A stretch of DNA of 64,000 nucleotides from DATFVA01 sp963832355 (GCA_963832355.1 CAWHTX010000002.1:14024-78023); one strand, 5' to 3'. Positions 38,763 through 47,884 are shown, counted from the first letter of the stretch. Made by a program: numbers and translations. Notes: generated by a model not told the origin, from the sequence alone.

Positions 38763-40709
38763 TTAAAGATCTTTTGCTGATGAAGTAATCAACTCTCTGT
38801 CTACAGACTTATTGTAATAGCTTTTATGACAATTCCAGCATTTATCCAGATCAGGTTTATTTTTTATATCTTTTTTCTTTTTGTGACAATTAATGCATTT
38901 TGTATGCATTGCTTTAAGGTAACTTACAGCATAGATAAAATGCTCGGGCAGGACTGAATTTTCTTCGACTTTCATATCCTCTTTATGACACTCCATACAT
39001 CCTTTCGCAGTGCCTGCAGTTTTAGGAGAACCGTACAGATGACAGATGGTGCAGGATTTATTTTGAGGGTGCAGGCCCTTCAGCCGTTCTTTTTTAGTAA
39101 CTTCAGCAATATGTTTTTCATGATCGAATATGGACGTTTTTTGAAACATTGATCGATGACACCGGGAACACGGGGTCGATCGATCATTTGGTAATGAGAT
39201 ATGATGGCATTTTATACATGAATGCTGCTTCCCCAGCGTTTCCTGATGTTTTAAATGAGGAAATTCAGTACTCATCCCGTTCTTATCTCCGTCAATGAAC
39301 AAAACAGAACGGGTTATATCCATTCCTGTAGCAGGCTTAATATCCGATTTCGTATCACCTTTATACGGCGGGTACATAAGAACAAAAGCTAATGGCAGTA
39401 CAAAAACACCTATAAGGGATATCCTGTTCAGACTGCTCTGAAGGACAGTCTGCCACACACGTGAAATAGAATCGAATGCAGCTTTAAATATTCCTTTATC
39501 TATTTTATACTGCTTCCACTTATCGTCAAAAATAGAGAAATTCTCAGAGATAAAGAGAAATACGAGCGTAGCTGCCGCCACAACACCTATACTTAATACC
39601 CATTCTTCAAACGAAGGGAAATAAATTGTTGCAGCATCTCTGAAATACCCGAAGATTCCAACATCCATTCGATTTAAAACCAGACCTGCAGCAGAAAGAA
39701 ATGATGCGGCCCCCAGGCCATAAGGTGATTTCCTGCTTTTCCTGAATATGACAAGTGCGGCCGGCAATGCAGAAGTGAACATTAGTTCTATTACATAAAG
39801 CCAGCTTTCCCAGGTTCCGGCAAATAAAACATTTATCAGATTAAGCCTGAAAAGATCAATAACTTTAAGCAGTAAATAAATCGTTAATAAAGAAGCGGCG
39901 ATACAACTCAAAGAACTCAGCATTGGTATATCCTTACCATATGCTGATTTTGCCTTCTCTGCGGCACTGTCGTCCCGCAGACATATCCCTGCTGCCCTGC
40001 CGTTATTCTTCTCAGCAAATATAGAGGGAGGATCGTAGAACCTGGCATAAAATAGTTTAACCATAATCAAAAACATGATACCGCTGCCGGCAGCAGATAT
40101 AAAAAAGTATGCAGGCAGCCACGATGAGTACCATAGCGGATGAAGGCGATAAGGCGTTACCAGGAATAAAGAACCCAGTGAGGAATGATGAAGGCAGGAA
40201 AGAATAATTCCGATGAAAACTACAACAGCTGCAACCTTGTGTAAAATATGGACTAATCTCTTAAGCTTATATTTTTCCAGAATATTGGGTATTAATTCTA
40301 TGAACGTCACTGAAAAGTAGAGCATTACACACCAGAAAACCTCGAATAAAAACGAATGTTCATTCCACATAAAGAGGGGATGCCAGAACCGGTCAGGCAG
40401 ACCTATATCAAATAGCAGCGCAAAACATGAACTTCCATATCCCAGGAAAGCAATGAGAATAGCTGGTTTTACCAGTGGTTTGAACTTTTCAAGTTTCAAA
40501 ACATAAACGAGAAAACCGATTGTAAATCCGCAAGTTGATAACGCCACTCCTGCAATCATATTCAGGACTTTCCACAATCCCCAGGGCACAGCATCGGTGA
40601 GATTTGTTGTTGCACCCAGTCCGAACCACAGACGAAGGACTGCAGCAGTTAGACCCAAAAACACCAGGATCCAGAGAATATCTTTAATAAATCTTGTCCG
40701 GTTAATCAT
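38763..40709 (-). CDS. NrfD/HmcC-type quinone-reactive membrane subunit fused to six-haem cytochrome c
   Basis: 648 residues. Residues 1 to about 440 hold about ten helices and resemble NrfD/HmcC/DsrP membrane proteins, which exchange electrons with the quinone pool (segments VPWGLWKVLNMIAGVALSTC and LLFDIGLPDRFWHP). From about residue 500 to 628 there are six CxxCH haem sites: CIKCH, CSRCH, CTICH, CMECH, CINCH and CWNCH, so the tail is a periplasmic multihaem cytochrome. In Hmc complexes the cytochrome is a separate subunit (HmcA); here it is covalently attached. Last gene of a four-gene operon, overlapping its partner by 4 bases. Electron direction unknown. Confidence 0.88.
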   Translation of the reverse strand: MINRTRFIKDILWILVFLGLTAAVLRLWFGLGATTNLTDAVPWGLWKVLNMIAGVALSTCGFTIGFLVYVLKLEKFKPLVKPAILIAFLGYGSSCFALLFDIGLPDRFWHPLFMWNEHSFLFEVFWCVMLYFSVTFIELIPNILEKYKLKRLVHILHKVAAVVVFIGIILSCLHHSSLGSLFLVTPYRLHPLWYSSWLPAYFFISAAGSGIMFLIMVKLFYARFYDPPSIFAEKNNGRAAGICLRDDSAAEKAKSAYGKDIPMLSSLSCIAASLLTIYLLLKVIDLFRLNLINVLFAGTWESWLYVIELMFTSALPAALVIFRKSRKSPYGLGAASFLSAAGLVLNRMDVGIFGYFRDAATIYFPSFEEWVLSIGVVAAATLVFLFISENFSIFDDKWKQYKIDKGIFKAAFDSISRVWQTVLQSSLNRISLIGVFVLPLAFVLMYPPYKGDTKSDIKPATGMDITRSVLFIDGDKNGMSTEFPHLKHQETLGKQHSCIKCHHISLPNDRSTPCSRCHRSMFQKTSIFDHEKHIAEVTKKERLKGLHPQNKSCTICHLYGSPKTAGTAKGCMECHKEDMKVEENSVLPEHFIYAVSYLKAMHTKCINCHKKKKDIKNKPDLDKCWNCHKSYYNKSVDRELITSSAKDL

Positions 40710-41494
40710 TCTGCTTTTTCCCTTGTTTCTTCTTTATCATTATCAATCTCAGCATTCTCAGCCGATAATTCTTTTTTTCTTTTTATGATCCAGTTAATTC
40801 CCAGGAGAAAACTTCCCACCGTTAAGGCGATTACCGGTGTTTTCTCAATAAGCGGTTCTGTTAATTCCGGGATTGACTTCAAAGATTCAGCCTGCCATCC
40901 CATGGTTTCTAAAGAAATATCCGATATATATAGTACGGATGTTCCCCCAAATTCTCTTTCACCCCATACATGGTCAATGTACCTGTTTTTGTTTTTATTG
41001 ATTATTGAATGCGCCTGGTTAAGCAGTTTCTTTCTTTCCCCAAATATGATGGCTTTTTGGGGACATGCTTCAACGCAGGCCGGAAGCTTATTTTCTTTGA
41101 CCCTGTCGTAACACATATTGCATTTTTTCATATAGGGTCTTACTGCGTCCCATTCGTACTGAGGTATATGAAAAGGACAGGCGAGCATACAATACCGGCA
41201 CCCGATACATTTATCAGGATCATAAATAACAGGACCTTCTCCTGATTTAGTTATTCCTCCTACAAGGCAGGCTGATACACAAGCCGGCTCAACGCAATGC
41301 ATACAGGATAGTCGGGCAAACCGCCCCCCCTTTATTTTTTTTACCGTAAGCAGCCGATCAGCAGATAATCCGTTTATAGAAGAAGCAAAGTCATAATATG
41401 ATTTCTCTGCATCTAAATTATTCTTATCTATACACGCATCTGCACATTCCGCACAGCCCGTACACTTAGTAACATCGACGAGTATAGAATACAT
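40706..41494 (-). CDS. HmcB/DsrO-like four-cluster ferredoxin subunit with membrane anchor
   Basis: 262 residues. Four [4Fe-4S] motif groups: CTGCAECADAC, CMHCVEPACVSAC, CIGCRYCMLACP and CNMCYDRVKENKLPACVEACP. A C-terminal helix (VIALTVGSFLLGINWI, about residues 225-242) anchors it, then a charged tail. No twin-arginine leader is seen; the protein begins directly with the first cluster domain, so its side of the membrane is not clear. It overlaps both neighbours, which argues for a tight complex with the NrfD-cytochrome fusion. Confidence 0.9.
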   Translation of the reverse strand: MYSILVDVTKCTGCAECADACIDKNNLDAEKSYYDFASSINGLSADRLLTVKKIKGGRFARLSCMHCVEPACVSACLVGGITKSGEGPVIYDPDKCIGCRYCMLACPFHIPQYEWDAVRPYMKKCNMCYDRVKENKLPACVEACPQKAIIFGERKKLLNQAHSIINKNKNRYIDHVWGEREFGGTSVLYISDISLETMGWQAESLKSIPELTEPLIEKTPVIALTVGSFLLGINWIIKRKKELSAENAEIDNDKEETREKAE

Positions 41495-42192
41495 TATACC
41501 TTAGCCTCCTTTCCGAACAAAGCTTCAGCCACTTTATCTCCTGCTCCGGGTTTAAGCTGCCAGTGTACTGCCGATAATCGTTCGAAGAAATAAAGAATAA
41601 TATGGGCAAGCTTGGTAAAGGGAATAACGATAAAAAGAGCTTCAGCACTTAACAGGTGAAGCAGCATTGCAGTCTGCCAGGGAAAGGGATTATAAGCCGG
41701 ATGTCCCGCTAAAAATCCGAATAAGAAAGGAAGCAATACCATTATGAGCAGTATATAATCTGATTTCCTGCTCATCTCCCTCTGGCGTTTCACCAGCATT
41801 CTGCAGGCAAAGAGAATCAGAATGCATCCCATTGTTATCAGTGTAAGTATATCTGCAAAAGTCCTCCCGATTGAAGGGAGATCAACCCTAAAGAAATCTT
41901 CCCACAAAACTATATGATCGATGAAGAGGAGAGCAACAACAATAGCTGCAACGTGAAAAACAAAAGAGACGGTTGAAAATACAACAGTTCCTTTTATCAT
42001 ATGTTTTACGGGCACTATCCATGTCCCTACATCCGAGAATATTTTTTTCCAGGAAACATTTTTCAACTGTTTCCCCTTTGAAATAAAAATTGAGTGAAAC
42101 TGAAGCAGAAAATGCCTTCCCAGGCCCAGCAGCATCAGCAAAAAGGAAAAAGCAAATAAGGGACCTTTTGCAAAGTCAATCCACTCCTGCAT
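41494..42192 (-). CDS. HmcE/DsrM-like cytochrome b subunit
   Basis: 232 residues with about five helices, similar in layout to NarI/HmcE/DsrM gamma subunits that bind haem b and quinone. Histidines that could ligate haem occur in LGLGRHFLLQFHS, VFHVAAIVV and LLHLLSAEALF. It lies between the HdrD-like and ferredoxin-like genes, and its stop touches the next start. Assignment rests on helices, histidines and context. Confidence 0.82.
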   Translation of the reverse strand: MQEWIDFAKGPLFAFSFLLMLLGLGRHFLLQFHSIFISKGKQLKNVSWKKIFSDVGTWIVPVKHMIKGTVVFSTVSFVFHVAAIVVALLFIDHIVLWEDFFRVDLPSIGRTFADILTLITMGCILILFACRMLVKRQREMSRKSDYILLIMVLLPFLFGFLAGHPAYNPFPWQTAMLLHLLSAEALFIVIPFTKLAHIILYFFERLSAVHWQLKPGAGDKVAEALFGKEAKV

Positions 42193-42218
42193 AATAGTAT
42201 CTCAGTTTATTATAAATA

Positions 42219-43664
42219 TTATTTTATTAATTCGGTTTCAGCCTTCATCAGTTTCCGTTCCCGTGGGGATCTTCCGCCCGGTATTTCAATTGCTTCAAGG
42301 ATCAGGTCATGCAGCCCGACTACCCTGCAGGGGAGATTGTAATGATCAACAAGTTCTCTGAGTTGTTTTTTGCAGTTAGCGCAGGGCGATACAATAATTT
42401 CGGCTCCTGTTTCTTCAATCTGTTTAGCTTTAACATATCCCCCAACTTCCATTCTGAAAGTATGTATCTCATCTATGGATACCAGTCCCCCGCCTCCGCC
42501 GCAGCAATAATTTTCTTTTCCGTTCGGCTCCATTTCTACAAAATTTTTCACGAATGATTTGAGAATTTCCCTGGGCTGATCTACAATCCATCCTGATCTG
42601 GCGATATTGCAGGGGTCATGGTAAGTAACTTTCTCTGTGATAATATCGGGATCCAGTTTTATTTTTCCTTTTTTGAGGCAATCGAGTGTATATTCCATAA
42701 AATTAAAGACCGGGTACGATTTTTTTCCGCTGAACACGGGCACAAAATCGTGAGCCGATCTGGATGCATGACCGCATTCACCTATAAGAATATTTCTGCC
42801 GTTCAACCGTTTGACTTCGTTCACCATTTGTTTAATAATATTTTCAAGATGCCAGTCACTGTAAAAAAGACCATAGTTAATTCCATCATAATTACAGGTA
42901 CCTATTGTCCATTTATCCCATTCGCCCGAGGCATAAAGGACTGCAGCATTTCCCATCAGTGTATCAGGTTCCAGCAGGTAATCGCTTACTGCACAGAAAA
43001 AGACATAATCTCTGTTCATTTTATCGCAGGGAAATTCCACTTCAATCCCCAAAGTTTCAGCCATCTCCTCGGAAAGGAACTCCAGGGTATTCAGTAAAGC
43101 AGCTTTAGGTACTTTAGATGTGTTATGAGTGGTTCCTTCAAGTTGTTCTCTCACACTTACCTGCAGAGCCTTCGGAACAATACCTATCAGGCTTAGAACA
43201 TAACGACCAAGTCTTGTGATCAGGCCATGATCTACACCAAGAGGACATTCATTAGTACATCGTCTGCAGGCTGTACACCTGTAAAAAAGATCAAGCATCT
43301 CATCTATTATATCATCAGTAAGTTCAAATGATTTTGTGGAGAATCGGGATTTAAACCAGCCGCTGAGGGTAAAGTACCGTTTATAGACATCAAGTAATAA
43401 ATTTGTTTTATAACAGGGAATATCCCGCTTATCAAGCGTTCTGGAGTAGATAGGACATGCAACAGCACATCGGTTGCATTTTGTATTGGTTATACAATAT
43501 GAATCTAATAATGATTTATAGTCGGTAAAATTCAGTACAGTTGCAAATGCTTCAAGAAACAGTGCAACCCTGTTTTCCACAACGGGATTTTCAATATAAT
43601 AAGGGTATTTTGTTTTATTCAGTACTGTCGCATTTTCAGTTTGTCGCATTAAAGTTGCATCCAT
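42219..43664 (-). CDS. HmcF/DsrK-like Fe-S protein with CCG domain (HdrD family)
   Basis: 481 residues, probably a cytoplasmic catalytic or electron-input subunit. Two ferredoxin-type motifs: CNRCAVACPIYSR and CTACRRCTNECPLGVDH. The C-terminal CCG half has YHDPCNIAR, YCCGGGGGLVSID and CANCKKQL, the cysteine pattern that in HdrD/DsrK binds a noncubane [4Fe-4S] cluster. In relatives this site works on disulphides or persulphides. First gene of the four-gene operon; a good sigma-54 promoter lies 40 bases upstream. Confidence 0.9.
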   Translation of the reverse strand: MDATLMRQTENATVLNKTKYPYYIENPVVENRVALFLEAFATVLNFTDYKSLLDSYCITNTKCNRCAVACPIYSRTLDKRDIPCYKTNLLLDVYKRYFTLSGWFKSRFSTKSFELTDDIIDEMLDLFYRCTACRRCTNECPLGVDHGLITRLGRYVLSLIGIVPKALQVSVREQLEGTTHNTSKVPKAALLNTLEFLSEEMAETLGIEVEFPCDKMNRDYVFFCAVSDYLLEPDTLMGNAAVLYASGEWDKWTIGTCNYDGINYGLFYSDWHLENIIKQMVNEVKRLNGRNILIGECGHASRSAHDFVPVFSGKKSYPVFNFMEYTLDCLKKGKIKLDPDIITEKVTYHDPCNIARSGWIVDQPREILKSFVKNFVEMEPNGKENYCCGGGGGLVSIDEIHTFRMEVGGYVKAKQIEETGAEIIVSPCANCKKQLRELVDHYNLPCRVVGLHDLILEAIEIPGGRSPRERKLMKAETELIK

Positions 43665-43703
43665 TGCATTCTCTTTAAGTAATCAAATATTTCATCTGAA
43701 AAA

Positions 43704-43718
43704 GCAAGTTGTATACCA
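43704..43718 (-). promoter_or_regulatory. Sigma-54 (-24/-12) promoter for the hmc-like operon
   Basis: Minus-strand sequence TGGTATACAACTTGC has GG and GC exactly ten bases apart, with TGG at -24 and TTGC at -12, followed by TT. It ends 40 bases before the start codon of the HmcF-like gene. Confidence 0.55.
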
Positions 43719-43897
43719 GTTGCGGTTTTGCTTCAATGGTGCAGCCAATCTGGAGTAATTATAATTAATATTTCCAGGGCAGGATAATTGTATTATGATA
43801 TTAAAACTCAGGTTATACCAGGTTGTAAGATCTTATTTCTCAGGGATCATCTGGCTTTTATTACAGATAAAATTAGTCCGACAAATTACCTTAAAAG

Positions 43898-43945
43898 TGT
43901 TGCAGATGTTGCAACATTATGTTGCATAAAAACAATAGTGCAACA
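43898..43945. promoter_or_regulatory. Cluster of TGTTGCA inverted repeats, candidate activator-binding enhancer
   Basis: Five copies of TGTTGCA or its complement in 48 bases (starting at 43898, 43907, 43910, 43920 and 43939). The 43910-43926 part, TGCAACATTATGTTGCA, is a 17-base palindrome with one central base, and ATGTTGCAACAT (43906-43917) is itself a perfect 12-base palindrome. It lies about 180 bases upstream of the minus promoter and about 100 upstream of the plus one. Confidence 0.6.
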
Positions 43946-44041
43946 ATTATAGCTATTTGGTGAAAAAACAAAATTAGGCCAAAATCAGCACCTGTTTCAC
44001 AAATTCTACATTTCCTCACCTGTTGATCTCATTATCGCTGC

Positions 44042-44057
44042 TGGCATATATATTGGG
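44042..44057 (+). promoter_or_regulatory. Weaker sigma-54-like promoter for the NifX-DUF1847 operon
   Basis: TGGCATATATATTGGG: TGGCA at -24 and TTGG at -12 with the correct ten-base interval, but the -12 GC is GG. It lies 25 bases upstream of the ATG at 44083. Confidence 0.38.
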
Positions 44058-44082
44058 TAATGTATAAAAAAGCCAAAACGCT

Positions 44083-45045
44083 ATGATATATGGAATCCCA
44101 TTATTCAGGAAAAGAGTCGCTCCCCGCTGTACAATTGCAGATTCTATTTTGATTGCGAAATTTTCATTAAACCGGCTCATGTCAGAAACGACTTTGAGTC
44201 AGGGGATAAATTCGTGGAATGAATTAATAAACATTTTTCATGATAACAAAGTTGATACACTTGTTTGCGGCGGGATAGAAAATGAAAGCAGGATATTACT
44301 TGAGGAGCAGGAAATATCTGTCATCGACAATGTTGTTTGTTACGGTGAGGAAGTTATCAAAGCGATTCAGAATAATATGTTAAAACCGGGATATGGAATT
44401 ATTAAAGATACGGAGATTGAAGTTGAGCTTTCGGGTAACTTATCTGCAGATATTATTTCTGAATTTCCTATAAAGATCGATTGTGCAAATTGCAGGCAGT
44501 ATAAGTGCCTGGAAGGCAAACAATGCGAACTGTCCTTAAATCTGAAAGAGGAAGTAAACAACATTAAGCTTAAAGAAATTCTGTCATCCGCCGCGGATAT
44601 TTGTTTTGAAAATGAGAGAATTCTATGCAGGCTTTCTGAACTGATATATTTTGCCCTGGAGATGGACTACCGGAAGTTAGGTATCGCTTATTGTATAGAT
44701 CTGGCTGAACCAGCTTCAATTGTTGCGAAGGTTTTGAAGCGGTTTTTTAATGTTTACCCTGTCTGCTGTAAGATCGGCGGCAGGCAGTTATCGGATTCTA
44801 CACTGACAGGAAGCAGTAAAGTTGAATGTAATCCAACAGGTCAGGCAGAATTGCTCAATTCGGTTAAGGTTGATTTCAATATAATTATTGGATTGTGTAT
44901 GGGTATTGATAGTGTTTTTACCAAACTGAGTGAGGCTCCTGTTTCAACATTGTTTGTAAAAGATAAATCACTGGCGAACAACCCCATCGGAGCAGTCTAT
45001 TCTGATTATTATCTGAAGGAAGTATCTAATGCGTTTGTTACATAA
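44083..45045 (+). CDS. NifX-like domain fused to DUF1847 metal-binding domain
   Basis: 320 residues. Residues 1 to about 108 resemble the NifX/NafY/NifB C-terminal fold that carries Fe-S or FeMo-cofactor precursors (SWNELINIFHDNKVDTLVCGGI). Residues about 135-320 match DUF1847: a cysteine cluster CANCRQYKCLEGKQC, then a conserved core (IAYCIDLAEPASIVAKVL; VECNPTGQAELLN; FNIIIGLCMGIDSVF; NPIGAVYSDYY). DUF1847 function is not known; anaerobes hold most copies. No strong ribosome site is visible. First gene of a plus-strand operon with the universal-stress-like gene and a sigma-54 activator. Confidence 0.78.
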   Translation: MIYGIPLFRKRVAPRCTIADSILIAKFSLNRLMSETTLSQGINSWNELINIFHDNKVDTLVCGGIENESRILLEEQEISVIDNVVCYGEEVIKAIQNNMLKPGYGIIKDTEIEVELSGNLSADIISEFPIKIDCANCRQYKCLEGKQCELSLNLKEEVNNIKLKEILSSAADICFENERILCRLSELIYFALEMDYRKLGIAYCIDLAEPASIVAKVLKRFFNVYPVCCKIGGRQLSDSTLTGSSKVECNPTGQAELLNSVKVDFNIIIGLCMGIDSVFTKLSEAPVSTLFVKDKSLANNPIGAVYSDYYLKEVSNAFVT

Positions 45046-45079
45046 TCTGGTTTTAAGAATTTGAATAATGGAGGCACTA

Positions 45080-45616
45080 ATGGCTATACCTACATTTAAT
45101 GCAGTAGGTTTTTGCGCTCACTACTCGAAGCAGGGTGACTGGGCCTTTGATCTGGCACTTGAACTGTCAAAGGCACACAATATAAAATTAAATGTTTTTC
45201 ATTTTTTAACGGACCCGTTTGACCCCAAAGATACAAAGGCAATGGATTTATCTTCTTCAGAATTAAAAAAGCTTGCTGTGGCTGAAGAAAAAAAACTACG
45301 GTTATATTACGATGAACTTGCCGGCGAATACCTGGATGTAGGGTTCAGAGTATGCTATGACAGCAGCTGGGTTGAACTTCACCGCTGTTTGATCATTAGA
45401 GAATTTCAACTGCTGGTTCTTGGGTACACAAAAAAAGGTGCTGTCTTTGCGGGGAAACCGATTGAGGAGTTTGCCGACAGTTTTATTTCACCGGTTATAC
45501 TTGTCGGTCCCGATAGTCCTGAACAACTGTTCTTCAACAGCAGAGCTACTTTGTTGTCCCGGAATCTCAGACTAACTGAAGAGAAACTGCATAATGCTAA
45601 AATCGTATATATATGA
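45080..45616 (+). CDS. Universal stress protein-like (Rossmann-type) protein
   Basis: About 178 residues. I choose ATG 45080 (four codons after the first possible ATG at 45068) since GGAGG lies 5 bases upstream of it. The order FNAVGFCAHYSKQGDWAFDLALELSKAHNIKLNVFHF (noted in parts: GDWAFDLALELSKAH, LNVFHF) and the later LLVLGYTKKGA and FISPVILVGPDSPEQ fit the USP fold, but the ATP-binding GxxG(x)9G(S/T) motif is not complete. The final 25 residues are an added tail. Its place between a NifX-like protein and a sigma-54 activator suggests an accessory or signalling role. Confidence 0.62.
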   Translation: MAIPTFNAVGFCAHYSKQGDWAFDLALELSKAHNIKLNVFHFLTDPFDPKDTKAMDLSSSELKKLAVAEEKKLRLYYDELAGEYLDVGFRVCYDSSWVELHRCLIIREFQLLVLGYTKKGAVFAGKPIEEFADSFISPVILVGPDSPEQLFFNSRATLLSRNLRLTEEKLHNAKIVYI

Positions 45617-45668
45617 TCCGCTGGCATCTGTTAAAAACTTATAATATTATTCCAGGAGTTTATTAACT

Positions 45669-46979
45669 ATGGATGAGGAATTAGGTCAATTTATATTTAA
45701 CAGTATAAGCGATGGTATCTTTACTGTTGATAAAAACTGTAAAATCACCTCCTTTAACCGGTCAGCGGAAGAGATCACGGGTTTCAGTGCCTCTGAAGCA
45801 ATACACAAACACTGCTTTGATATATTCCGTACCGACATCTGCAACAAACGATGTGCTCTGAAAGACACGCTTAAAACCGAACAGCCAATTGAAAATATTC
45901 GTGTAACCATTATATCAAGAAACGGAAGAGAAATCCCCATCAGCGTAACGACTACTCTACTGAGAGATAAGCAAAATACTATAATAGGGGCAGTGGAATT
46001 ATTTAAGGATATTTCAGAACTGGAAAACCTGAGAGAAAGGATTAATAAGAAAAAAAATCTTGATCAGATTGTAAGCGTTAATCCTAATATGCAGAAAATA
46101 ATCGGACTTCTGCCCAGCATAGCTGAATCTGACTGCAATGTTCTTATACAGGGTCCAAGTGGCTCGGGGAAGGAACTATTTGCACAGATAATCCATAACC
46201 TCAGTGCCAGGAAATATGGTCCCTACATTAAAATAAACTGTGCCGCATTGCCGGCCCAGTTGCTTGAGTCGGAATTATTCGGGTATGAAAAGGGTGCATT
46301 CACCGATGCAAAAAGAGATAAGCCGGGACAATTCTGTCTTGCAAACGGCGGCACATTATTGCTCGATGAAATTAGCGAAATGGATATTTCACTCCAGGTG
46401 AAGCTTCTGCGTGTGCTGAATAATGGTGAATACAGACCTCTTGGTTCATCTAAGACATTTTATTCAGATGCAAGAATTATTGCCGCCACAAATTCAGACT
46501 TAAAACGTGAAATTGAAGAGAACCGTTTCCGGGAAGATCTGTATTTCAGAATAAACGTTATGAATATAAAAGTTCCTCCGCTGAGAGAAAGACCGGAGGA
46601 TATTCCTCTTCTTGTGCATCATTTTTTAGAAGTGTTCAAGAAAAAAAACAGGAATTCAATTGAAAGTGTTTCTCCCGAAGCGCTCAGGATATTAAGGAAA
46701 TACAGTTTTCCCGGAAACGTCAGAGAGCTGGAAAACGCAATTCAGCACACCTTTGTAATGTGCAGAAATGGTATAATTTTCCCGGAACATTTACCTGAAT
46801 CAATGCTTGATGAATATTACCTTTCTGAAGGAGAATCGTATGACATAAAAAGTGAAAAGGAACTTATAATAGATTCTCTTAGAAGACACCAGGGCAACAG
46901 GCAGAAAGCAGCATCTGAACTTGGGATTCACAGGTCAACATTATGGAGGAAGATGAAGGAACTTCAGCTCAATATTTGA
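45669..46979 (+). CDS. Sigma-54-dependent activator with Cys-containing PAS domain (first copy)
   Basis: 436 residues. PAS domain about 8-120, AAA+ domain about 140-370 (Walker A GPSGSGKE; Walker B GGTLLLDEISEM), Fis-type helix-turn-helix at the C-terminus (HRSTLWRKMKEL). The sigma-54 contact loop reads GAFTDA instead of GAFTGA. PAS cysteines 49, 58 and 62 form Cys-x8-Cys-x3-Cys, repeated in the second activator at 56375; this could hold an Fe-S cluster or a redox-active disulphide (inference). There is no receiver domain, so the PAS domain is the likely sensor. It follows the USP-like gene after 52 bases. Confidence 0.93.
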   Translation: MDEELGQFIFNSISDGIFTVDKNCKITSFNRSAEEITGFSASEAIHKHCFDIFRTDICNKRCALKDTLKTEQPIENIRVTIISRNGREIPISVTTTLLRDKQNTIIGAVELFKDISELENLRERINKKKNLDQIVSVNPNMQKIIGLLPSIAESDCNVLIQGPSGSGKELFAQIIHNLSARKYGPYIKINCAALPAQLLESELFGYEKGAFTDAKRDKPGQFCLANGGTLLLDEISEMDISLQVKLLRVLNNGEYRPLGSSKTFYSDARIIAATNSDLKREIEENRFREDLYFRINVMNIKVPPLRERPEDIPLLVHHFLEVFKKKNRNSIESVSPEALRILRKYSFPGNVRELENAIQHTFVMCRNGIIFPEHLPESMLDEYYLSEGESYDIKSEKELIIDSLRRHQGNRQKAASELGIHRSTLWRKMKELQLNI

Positions 46980-46990
46980 GCCGGACTATT

Positions 46991-47884
46991 TCACATATTC
47001 AGCAGAATTGCTGCGCCGGCTAAAATTATTATTACGGCAATAATCCTTCTTGCCAGGTGTTTCTCTTTGAATATTCTCCCCCCGAAAATGACTGCCATTA
47101 AAACTGATAAACGTTTTACAGAAAGAACAAGTGCAACGGGCACTAATTTCGTAGCTTCAATCTGTGTAAAACGGTAAATGACGGTTGATATTGAAATGAT
47201 GATCAATATATAAATCATTTCTTTCGGGACTTCCTTCATCGGCCGGGTTATCGTCCCTTTATACCTGACCAGAATAATAATTGTAAAAATGATGACATAG
47301 AATAACTGCTGGAATGCCATAAATTTATAGGGAGAAAGTCTCATATCAGTAAGAAGGACCCTGTCAAGAAGTGATGTAACAGTAAAAAGAACGAGAGCAA
47401 TGATCACATAATAATATTTTGAAAATCTAAATAAGTCCGCAAAGCTTTTTCTCTTTATCCCCTGCTTGTTCAGGCGCTGGCGGGCTTCAAGTATAACCGT
47501 GCCTGCAAGCATCAGGAATACCCCCAGCCATTCAAGCACAGTAAGATAATCGTTAATCAGAAATACACCGAGAACCGCCACTAATCCCGGCGTTAAAGCG
47601 AGCAGAGGAAGAGCCTCGCTGATTTCCAGGTTTTTGATAGAGTACATTACAAAAAGGAAAGCCGCGGCACCTAATACTGTCTTAATCAGCAGTACCAGCA
47701 TACTGAATGTAAAAAGGTTTCCATAATCTATCAGTCCGAAAAACGGCAATGAGAACAGGAAGGTTATGAATGAAATCAGAAAGGTGAAATTCAGTGCGTC
47801 TAGTGAGAATAATGCTTTTTTCTCATAGACAGCAGATAGGGCTGAAAAAACTGCTGAGATAAAAGCTAACCAGAACCAATCCAT
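46991..47884 (-). CDS. EamA/DMT-family permease
   Basis: 297 residues, ten helices in two five-helix EamA repeats (about 1-138 and 155-297). Such transporters move metabolites, nucleotide sugars or amino acids across the inner membrane. The internal duplication and the second-half motif RFTQIEATKLVPVALVLSVKR are typical. It follows the TonB receptor by 36 bases in the same direction, and so may be the last member of the large co-directional cluster. Substrate unknown. Confidence 0.85.
   Translation of the reverse strand: MDWFWLAFISAVFSALSAVYEKKALFSLDALNFTFLISFITFLFSLPFFGLIDYGNLFTFSMLVLLIKTVLGAAAFLFVMYSIKNLEISEALPLLALTPGLVAVLGVFLINDYLTVLEWLGVFLMLAGTVILEARQRLNKQGIKRKSFADLFRFSKYYYVIIALVLFTVTSLLDRVLLTDMRLSPYKFMAFQQLFYVIIFTIIILVRYKGTITRPMKEVPKEMIYILIIISISTVIYRFTQIEATKLVPVALVLSVKRLSVLMAVIFGGRIFKEKHLARRIIAVIIILAGAAILLNM

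Larger units (their letters stand above)
43665..44082. other. Divergent control region between hmc-like operon and NifX-DUF1847 operon
   Basis: 418 AT-rich bases without a gene. It has a sigma-54-like element on each strand (43704-43718 minus; 44042-44057 plus) and between them a cluster of five TGTTGCA/TGCAACA sites. This is the classic layout of two enhancer-driven promoters sharing upstream activator sites. Confidence 0.6.
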
